From: a bacterium D16-56
GTDB lineage: Bacteria; Bacillota; Clostridia; Lachnospirales; Lachnospiraceae
Reading direction: 5' to 3'
DNA length: 35,694 nucleotides
Assembly (NCBI GenBank): GCA_003611875.1
Contig: RAYY01000044.1
Location: 1-35,694 of the forward strand
Position numbers and translations under genes: made by a program. The notes under the pieces are model-generated. The model was not told where the DNA came from. It saw only the letters and a list, made by a program, of their open reading frames with translations, and ran no database searches. Below are positions 30,685 through 35,694 of the stretch, piece by piece (position 1 is the first letter of the stretch; every line of letters starts with the position of its first letter).

Positions 30685-31794
30685 CTATTTATTAACCAAA
30701 AACGGAACAATATGATAAGCATCTATATATAAAATATATGTATAATATATAAATGAAAAAACAATGAACCCTAGATTTAAAACCTGTCTTAGTTGAATAC
30801 TTTTTATTCCGCTTAATCCGCATGCAACAGAAATCAAAAGAAATGTATGAAAGAACTTGGAAATTCTTTCATATATTCCAAAAACCGGCATCATTAGGAG
30901 ACTGGCAGCCCCGATTGTTAGTGCTATAGTGCAGATAATGATTATATTTTTTCGTGCTTCACTCCTCTTAAACTCTAACAATAATAGAAAAACTATTATA
31001 ATATCCAAGCAAACATATGCGCAGGATGTAACCCCGAACCTTTGATCTGAATGATAGTTATTCCGAAAATAATAATCAAAATGCGGAAAATACCTTAACA
31101 CTAAAATATGTACAAAATCTAAAGAATATAAAACAGCAAAAAAAACGCCGGCAAGACTTATTGCCAGACTCTTCCAGCTCTTTATATTTATAACTGGAAA
31201 TATCATAAAGAAAAACACTACAGAAAAAGTATGAAACATTGCTGCAATTAACACCAATGCAAAATACCTAATATAATTCTTTTTAGTCAAATAAATCATG
31301 GCATTTAAAATTATTCCGGCTGCAATTCCCTGACGCATTACGTTTAAATTGTACAGAAAATTCGACAGAAAAAAATAAGCCAATGTACTCGTCAGCGGCA
31401 TAGGAGATAAATAATATATTGCTCTTGCATATAGTATATTGATCAATAAGCTTGTAACCAATAAAAAAACTTTAGGCGACTTTGATATTTTAGCTATTAT
31501 CCAATTCATCATTGAAAAACCGACTTCAACATCGTCTATTATGTTTCCGCTATAGTTCATGTTTAAAATATCAAAAAAAGAAATTTGATCTATCTGCTGA
31601 AACTCTTTTACATATACATTTGTATCTATTCCAATTGAATCATCTCTGAATCCAAATATCACAATAGGCAGTATAAAAGCCATAAATAGAAACAATTTTA
31701 TATTTATATTTCTTCCCTTTATACTAATTTTACTATTTCCTAATATCCCACCTTCTAATAGAGCAACAAGCGGAACTGCAAAATATATGATCAT
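30685..31794 (-). CDS. EpsG/Wzy-like polysaccharide polymerase
   Basis: 369 residues with about 10 membrane segments and the family motif FGFRDDSIGIDTNVYV after the second segment. EpsG-type proteins link flipped repeat units outside the membrane. The gene overlaps the end of the GT4 gene by 62 bases, which is long. No strong ribosome site precedes the ATG, so translation is probably coupled to the upstream gene. Confidence 0.82.
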   Translation of the reverse strand: MIIYFAVPLVALLEGGILGNSKISIKGRNINIKLFLFMAFILPIVIFGFRDDSIGIDTNVYVKEFQQIDQISFFDILNMNYSGNIIDDVEVGFSMMNWIIAKISKSPKVFLLVTSLLINILYARAIYYLSPMPLTSTLAYFFLSNFLYNLNVMRQGIAAGIILNAMIYLTKKNYIRYFALVLIAAMFHTFSVVFFFMIFPVINIKSWKSLAISLAGVFFAVLYSLDFVHILVLRYFPHFDYYFRNNYHSDQRFGVTSCAYVCLDIIIVFLLLLEFKRSEARKNIIIICTIALTIGAASLLMMPVFGIYERISKFFHTFLLISVACGLSGIKSIQLRQVLNLGFIVFSFIYYTYILYIDAYHIVPFLVNK

Positions 31795-33016
31795 ACTTAT
31801 CTTTTTGATTACCCCTATCTATTTTGTAATATATACGCTCATATTCTTCCAAATATTGTTTATATGTCTCCTTTTGATCCAACCAGGCAATATCCTCTAT
31901 TTTTTCTGTCTCATCTGTTTCGATTACTTTATGTATTGCTTTAATAACTGCATTTAGATCTCCCCTTGGAACAACCTGATCAATGCCTTTTCGTATTGTT
32001 TCTTTACATCCTCCAACATCATAGCTAATGACTTTTGTGCCGCAGGCTACTGCCTCTAAATTAACGGTTGGATAATTATCACAATAGGTAAGATTCAGAA
32101 ATATATCTGCAGTCTGATAATACATTACTAATTCTTCTCTGCCGTTTGTTCTGCCAATACCGATAATCTCCTTTGGCATCTCTCGTAATTGTGTTTTATT
32201 AAGACCAATCATGATAATTTGATATTTCCTGTCTAAAAGAATTGATAATTTCTTAAAATCTGTTAATCCTTTCATATCATCCCATGTTGCTGCTACTCCT
32301 AAAAGAATAATCTTATCAGCCAAATTCATTTTTATTCTATTGTTTGTCTTCTGTCCGTTAAATACAGCCAAATCTATACCATTATGGATAACATAAGAAT
32401 CATATTTTGATAAAAATGACTGCCGAACCATCTGATTCATCCAATCAGATGGTGTTATAATTGTCAAATCATTGAGTCCACATAACAGTTCTTTTTTTCG
32501 CAGCCAATTCCTTTTAGAATTATCAATAAAGGTTTTTGGATATTGATGTTTTTGCGGACACTTTTTACACCCATTTATCCATCTCTTACAAGATATCGCA
32601 TCACAATACGCCGTGTGTCCTGTAAAAGCCCAGCAATCATGAAAAGTCCATATAATTTTTTTATCATTTGCTTTTAAATAATCAAACAAAACTTTAATAT
32701 TAATATAATAACCATGTATATTATGAAGATGGATTATATCTGGATCAAATTCCTGGACCCAATTAATAAATCGTTTTGTAGCTCTTTTACTCCCAAATCC
32801 TGATGCATCCAACAGCCTGGCTTTTAATACATGCATATATACATCTAAATTATTTCCTATTTTGATTGCATATTTTCCAAATTTTTCTGGAGTCTTTTCC
32901 CGTCCATAGGCAATTTTCACTACATGACCCTGTCTATTTAATTCTTCTGCCAAATCTGTACATATCCGTCCAGTACTTCCAATGCCGCAGACTACATTAA
33001 TCATTAATACTTTCAT
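31733..33016 (-). CDS. Family 4 glycosyltransferase
   Basis: 427 residues, GT-B fold. GIGSTGRICTDLAEEL near the N-terminus, IIHLHNIHGYYINIKVLF, WTFHDCWAFTGHTAYC, and the donor-site region LNLTYCDNYPTVNLEAVACG with Glu-x7-Glu-like spacing are all typical of the GT4 group found in capsule loci (WcaC-like). A Cys cluster (CKRWINGCKKCPQK) is common in this subgroup. The last about 20 residues (CSSACCSIRRWDIRK) overlap the polymerase gene and look unrelated to the family, so the end may be shifted. Confidence 0.88.
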   Translation of the reverse strand: MKVLMINVVCGIGSTGRICTDLAEELNRQGHVVKIAYGREKTPEKFGKYAIKIGNNLDVYMHVLKARLLDASGFGSKRATKRFINWVQEFDPDIIHLHNIHGYYINIKVLFDYLKANDKKIIWTFHDCWAFTGHTAYCDAISCKRWINGCKKCPQKHQYPKTFIDNSKRNWLRKKELLCGLNDLTIITPSDWMNQMVRQSFLSKYDSYVIHNGIDLAVFNGQKTNNRIKMNLADKIILLGVAATWDDMKGLTDFKKLSILLDRKYQIIMIGLNKTQLREMPKEIIGIGRTNGREELVMYYQTADIFLNLTYCDNYPTVNLEAVACGTKVISYDVGGCKETIRKGIDQVVPRGDLNAVIKAIHKVIETDETEKIEDIAWLDQKETYKQYLEEYERIYYKIDRGNQKDKYDHIFCSSACCSIRRWDIRK

Positions 33017-33022
33017 TTTACG

Positions 33023-33561
33023 TCATCTTTTATTAAACACATAGATATCTCCTATTTTTTTACCATTTAATCCATATTTTTTGCAGGTTTGCACAATACT
33101 TTGTGATAAATTGGTATCGTTACACCTTTGATCATGGATTTCAATTGCTAAAACTTTAATCTTTGTAATCCATTTTGCATGTTCAATTTTCTTAAATATC
33201 TCTCTTTCAGCTCCTTCTATATCCATTTTTACTAATATTGAACCATCAATATGATAACGCTCAAACAGAGTATCTAAATCGATTCCATCAAATATATCTA
33301 AAGTATCGCTGTCAGCTTCTGCACATTGAAATCCATCCATCGCGCCCCCCGAATATTTTCTTTGGATATCGTAAGTTTTGCATTTCTCCACCATATACCT
33401 GATTGAATGCATTTAATATCTATGTTTCTTGTATTTTTCTTTAACAATGCGAAATTGGATGCTTCAGGCTCAACTGCAATTAGTTTGGCTGTTGGAAACA
33501 TACCAAATGTTGTAAAACATTTGATCCCCCGCGCTATTCTATTTACATTTTCCAGTCCCAT
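33023..33561 (-). pseudogene. FkbM-family methyltransferase, frameshifted
   Basis: Two minus-strand frames share one gene. 33298-33561 holds the N-terminal part (FPTAKLIAVEPEASNFALLKK) and 33023-33412 the C-terminal part (SILVKMDIEGAEREIFKK, KVLAIEIHD), which together match the FkbM SAM-dependent methyltransferase fold. The frames must change near a run of six C (33345-33350; six G on the coding strand), where one base gained or lost would join them. The glycine-rich SAM motif normally found before VEPE is also lost, so a second defect is likely near the five-G run at about 33523-33527. AAGGAG precedes the ATG at 33561. Probably inactive. O-methylation of the polymer would be lost unless slippage restores it. 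Confidence 0.75.
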
Positions 33562-33580
33562 AGCAGTCTCCTTTATCTTC

Positions 33581-34366
33581 TTAGGTTGTTATAGCCTCAT
33601 CCGTTTTTCGTTTCTTCATAAACCACCAATCCATAAACCCACAGAGTTGAAATTTAACAGTGCTCATATCCCAATATGTCTGAATATTTGTTCTCTGAAT
33701 ATGCATCGGATTACATCTCTGATATATAGGGTATGAATCTGTCATAAAAGCGTATTTGTATCCGCTTTTAACAATTGTTTTATATGCAGAATTCACATAA
33801 GAGCCTTTATCACCAAAACACCAGCAAAATATGTTTACCTCATCATGGATCATTCCCTGCAGTATTTCCTTCGATTTTGTAATCTCCTTATTTAGTATGT
33901 CCTGACTGTCCGTATTACTCATTCTATGATGGCTGTGTGTGTGACATCCTATAACATGTCCTTTCTTCTTTAAATCCATTAATTCATCAACAGACATATA
34001 TTTTTTCTTTCCTATCAGGCCGCTGGATACCATAAAATATCCAGTAAATCCATATTTTTCAAGTAAGGGCGCTGCGTTTTCGTAATTATCTTTGAAACCA
34101 TCATCAAATGTAAGCATAATACCTGGTTTATACATAAAACTATACTCTGCTCTTAAAAAAGCCTCGAAAGTTTTATAATTACAATTGCTAAAATTTTCCG
34201 AATAAAATCTCAAATGACTTTCAAATTGCCTTTTGTCTTTTAAATATATTTCATGATAATTAATAACCCGTATATAATTATTGTAAGTTTTTCTATTCAA
34301 ACGATGAAGCATCCAATCATTTATTCCTGCCTGATCACAAAACTTTGCAATTACTTCCTTTTTCAT
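33581..34366 (-). CDS. Polysaccharide deacetylase (NodB domain)
   Basis: 261 residues. The NodB homology region has MLTFDDGF (Asp88 and Asp89) and HTHSH (His142 and His146), the catalytic base and metal ligands of carbohydrate esterase 4. No signal peptide is evident, suggesting a cytoplasmic or membrane-edge enzyme that removes N-acetyl groups from lipid-linked sugars rather than a secreted wall enzyme. It stands between the methyltransferase and the broken FkbM gene. Confidence 0.88.
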   Translation of the reverse strand: MKKEVIAKFCDQAGINDWMLHRLNRKTYNNYIRVINYHEIYLKDKRQFESHLRFYSENFSNCNYKTFEAFLRAEYSFMYKPGIMLTFDDGFKDNYENAAPLLEKYGFTGYFMVSSGLIGKKKYMSVDELMDLKKKGHVIGCHTHSHHRMSNTDSQDILNKEITKSKEILQGMIHDEVNIFCWCFGDKGSYVNSAYKTIVKSGYKYAFMTDSYPIYQRCNPMHIQRTNIQTYWDMSTVKFQLCGFMDWWFMKKRKTDEAITT

Positions 34367-34394
34367 TTACCGTCCTCTACAAATCTGCACTTGA

Positions 34395-35138
34395 TTATTC
34401 TATTTTTCTTGCCATGATGCCGATAATACACTGATAGTAATTATTCTTTTTCTCAAGCATTCTGATATCTGGTAAATCTTCCACACATAACCCTTGTAAA
34501 TATGCCATACAAGAAACTAAATTTCCGTATATCTGAACCTTTATATTATCTTTTCCAAATTCATCTTCAAAAAGCCGTCTTATAGATTGATCCGTAAAAC
34601 GCCAAAAGTCCCCCCATCTCTCGTAATCAAAAGGACTTATCTGACTTATTCCTGCCACAGTTACCAAAGCAACTCCGCCATTTTTAAGTAAATATCTAAC
34701 TCCATGAACAGCTTTTTTGACATCAAATATAAAATTTAATGTTTGTGTACATATAAAACAATCAGCAACCTCTGGAATTAATGTACTTTTATCTGTCAAA
34801 TCCCCATAAATCACCTTTCCGTCCTTATTATATGCCTCCTTATCAAAAGTCAGGATATGATATCTGCTTTCCCCATGGGCATATTTTTTACTATATTGCG
34901 AATCAGCTATCTCAAGCAAATCTCCTTTTACATATTTTTTATGAGTCTCAAGAAATCGCTCTATATACCATCGATCAATTGCCTGCCCTCTGTCTAACCC
35001 CATTCTTTCACTCAAGGCATGATTCGATAGTTCTCCAAAAACAACTGGTTTTCGAATCCTGTTAATAGCATTTCGTATCAACCGTACATTTTTCCACATA
35101 CCAGGGAACTCACTTCTCATTATCTCTTTCACTCTCAT
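34395..35138 (-). CDS. SAM-dependent methyltransferase of a polysaccharide locus
   Basis: 247 residues. The class I fold is visible though diverged: GDLLEIADSQYSKKYA takes the place of the glycine-rich loop, IYGDLTDKSTLIPEVADCFI is the acidic loop and strand 4, and YLLKNGGVALVTVAGI is strand 5. DRGQAIDRWYIERFL before the fold occurs in methyltransferases of glycan clusters. AGGAGG precedes the ATG. A glycan O-methyl transfer is likely; substrate unknown. Confidence 0.75.
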   Translation of the reverse strand: MRVKEIMRSEFPGMWKNVRLIRNAINRIRKPVVFGELSNHALSERMGLDRGQAIDRWYIERFLETHKKYVKGDLLEIADSQYSKKYAHGESRYHILTFDKEAYNKDGKVIYGDLTDKSTLIPEVADCFICTQTLNFIFDVKKAVHGVRYLLKNGGVALVTVAGISQISPFDYERWGDFWRFTDQSIRRLFEDEFGKDNIKVQIYGNLVSCMAYLQGLCVEDLPDIRMLEKKNNYYQCIIGIMARKIE

Positions 35139-35241
35139 AACAGACCTCCTTGGCGCTCTACAATCTTATTCTACCGTCCTATTAAAAGAATTCTCCAACT
35201 TCTCCACAAATAATATCTTCATAAAATCCTACTATAATACT
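35139..35241. other. Gap between GtrA-type gene and methyltransferase
   Basis: 103 bases, AT-rich. A minus-strand 18-codon frame beginning MKILFVEKLENS near 35,214 may be chance or the remnant of a lost gene start. No clear promoter or terminator is seen. Confidence 0.3.
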
Positions 35242-35694
35242 TTAAAAAACATATTGTTGCTGAATCTTATAGCTGACAAAAAACAACACAGTATCTACAA
35301 TGATTTTAACCCATACTTCTGAAATGAATATACACCATCTCACTCCAGCCATTGTAAGTAACGCACTGATCAGCATCTGACAAACCGCCAATATGACATA
35401 TTTTATACCAGATTCCTTCATACTCTTTTTACTGCTAAATACCAATTTGCAATTAATTATATAATTATACGCCGCAGATATTATTCTGGCGAATATTACT
35501 GCAAAACCCACATAAAAAGTTGTATCCCACTTTTTTATTAAAGAACAAAATCCAATAAATAAAGCTAAATCCACAACGCTCGATGACAAGGAAGATATAA
35601 AATATCCCACAAAAAATCTCATAAAAATTTTGTAAATTCGCAGAGAATCAACAACAGGATTGAAATGTGTTTTATGGTTTTTTTTCGACTCATA
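35242..35694 (-). CDS. GT2-GtrA fusion protein, C-terminal part (cut by window edge)
   Basis: The frame stays open to the right edge; a start at 35622 is internal. Visible are 150 residues. Before the GtrA domain comes THFNPVVDSLRIYKIF, the linker seen at the end of the glycosyltransferase half of GT2-GtrA fusions. The GtrA part (about 125 residues) has four membrane segments (FFVGYFISSLSSSVVDLALF, FYVGFAVIFARIISAAYNYI, KYVILAVCQMLISALLTMAG, WVKIIVDTVLFFVSYKI). These proteins make and possibly flip undecaprenyl-phosphate sugars for side decoration of wall or surface glycans. Confidence 0.8.
   Translation of the reverse strand, partial: YESKKNHKTHFNPVVDSLRIYKIFMRFFVGYFISSLSSSVVDLALFIGFCSLIKKWDTTFYVGFAVIFARIISAAYNYIINCKLVFSSKKSMKESGIKYVILAVCQMLISALLTMAGVRWCIFISEVWVKIIVDTVLFFVSYKIQQQYVF

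Noticed and set aside
1-35694. CRISPR arrays, tRNA or rRNA genes
   Set aside because: No regularly spaced repeats, cloverleaf or rRNA signatures were seen while reading.

Overview
Organism. Gene content and style point to a Clostridia bacterium of the Lachnospiraceae type (for example the Blautia/Dorea/Ruminococcus area). The evidence is the rplM-rpsI leader operon, the ecfA1-ecfA2-ecfT-truA-rplM-rpsI order, strong AGGAGG ribosome binding sites, perfect TTGACA-N17-TATAAT promoters, and a gut-Firmicute style mobile element. This is inferred from gene families and not from a database match.

Region 1, about 1-12,000: a mobile element whose right end abuts the 3' end of rpsI. Repressor (8812-9606) and tyrosine integrase (9646-10842) point right toward the chromosome junction. 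Divergently, and starting across a control region with a perfect inverted repeat (8709-8725), a long leftward set encodes two small helix-turn-helix proteins, a TOPRIM/SF3 primase-helicase (5778-8093), small unknown proteins, an HNH nuclease (4818-5114), a terminase-small-subunit-like packaging protein (4097-4753) and four unknown proteins. Further left are a type I toxin/antisense RNA module (about 2175-2535), a serine recombinase (1294-2004) and a sigma-70 family factor (74-1006). No capsid, portal, tail, large terminase, relaxase or type IV secretion gene is visible. That layout is the one known for phage-inducible chromosomal islands (phage satellites), and I propose the element is one. 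Its left end is not in the window.

Region 2, about 12,000-20,350: chromosomal housekeeping genes, all on the minus strand. In transcription order they are ecfA1, ecfA2 and ecfT (vitamin/metal uptake energising module), a 975-residue TPR protein, truA with an extra C-terminal domain, then rplM and rpsI behind their own consensus promoter and leader.

Region 3, about 20,400-35,694 (open at the right edge): a surface polysaccharide locus, all minus strand and ending in a terminator at 20,409-20,445. From upstream to downstream: a GT2-GtrA protein cut by the window edge, a methyltransferase, a polysaccharide deacetylase, a broken FkbM methyltransferase, a GT4 glycosyltransferase, an EpsG/Wzy-like polymerase, a Stealth phosphotransferase, a Wzx-like flippase, a GT2 glycosyltransferase, CDP-sugar genes (rfbF, rfbH, rfbE, an rfbS/J-like reductase), and capE-capF for a UDP-6-deoxy-L-hexosamine. 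The block right of about 22,930 is visibly AT-richer than capE/capF and the ecf genes, which suggests an exchangeable cassette. The predicted polymer is made by a Wzx/Wzy route and may contain a 3,6-dideoxyhexose, a 6-deoxy-L-aminosugar and phosphodiester-linked sugars. Two CDP-dideoxyhexose steps (RfbG and the RfbH reductase partner) and CapG are not in the window.
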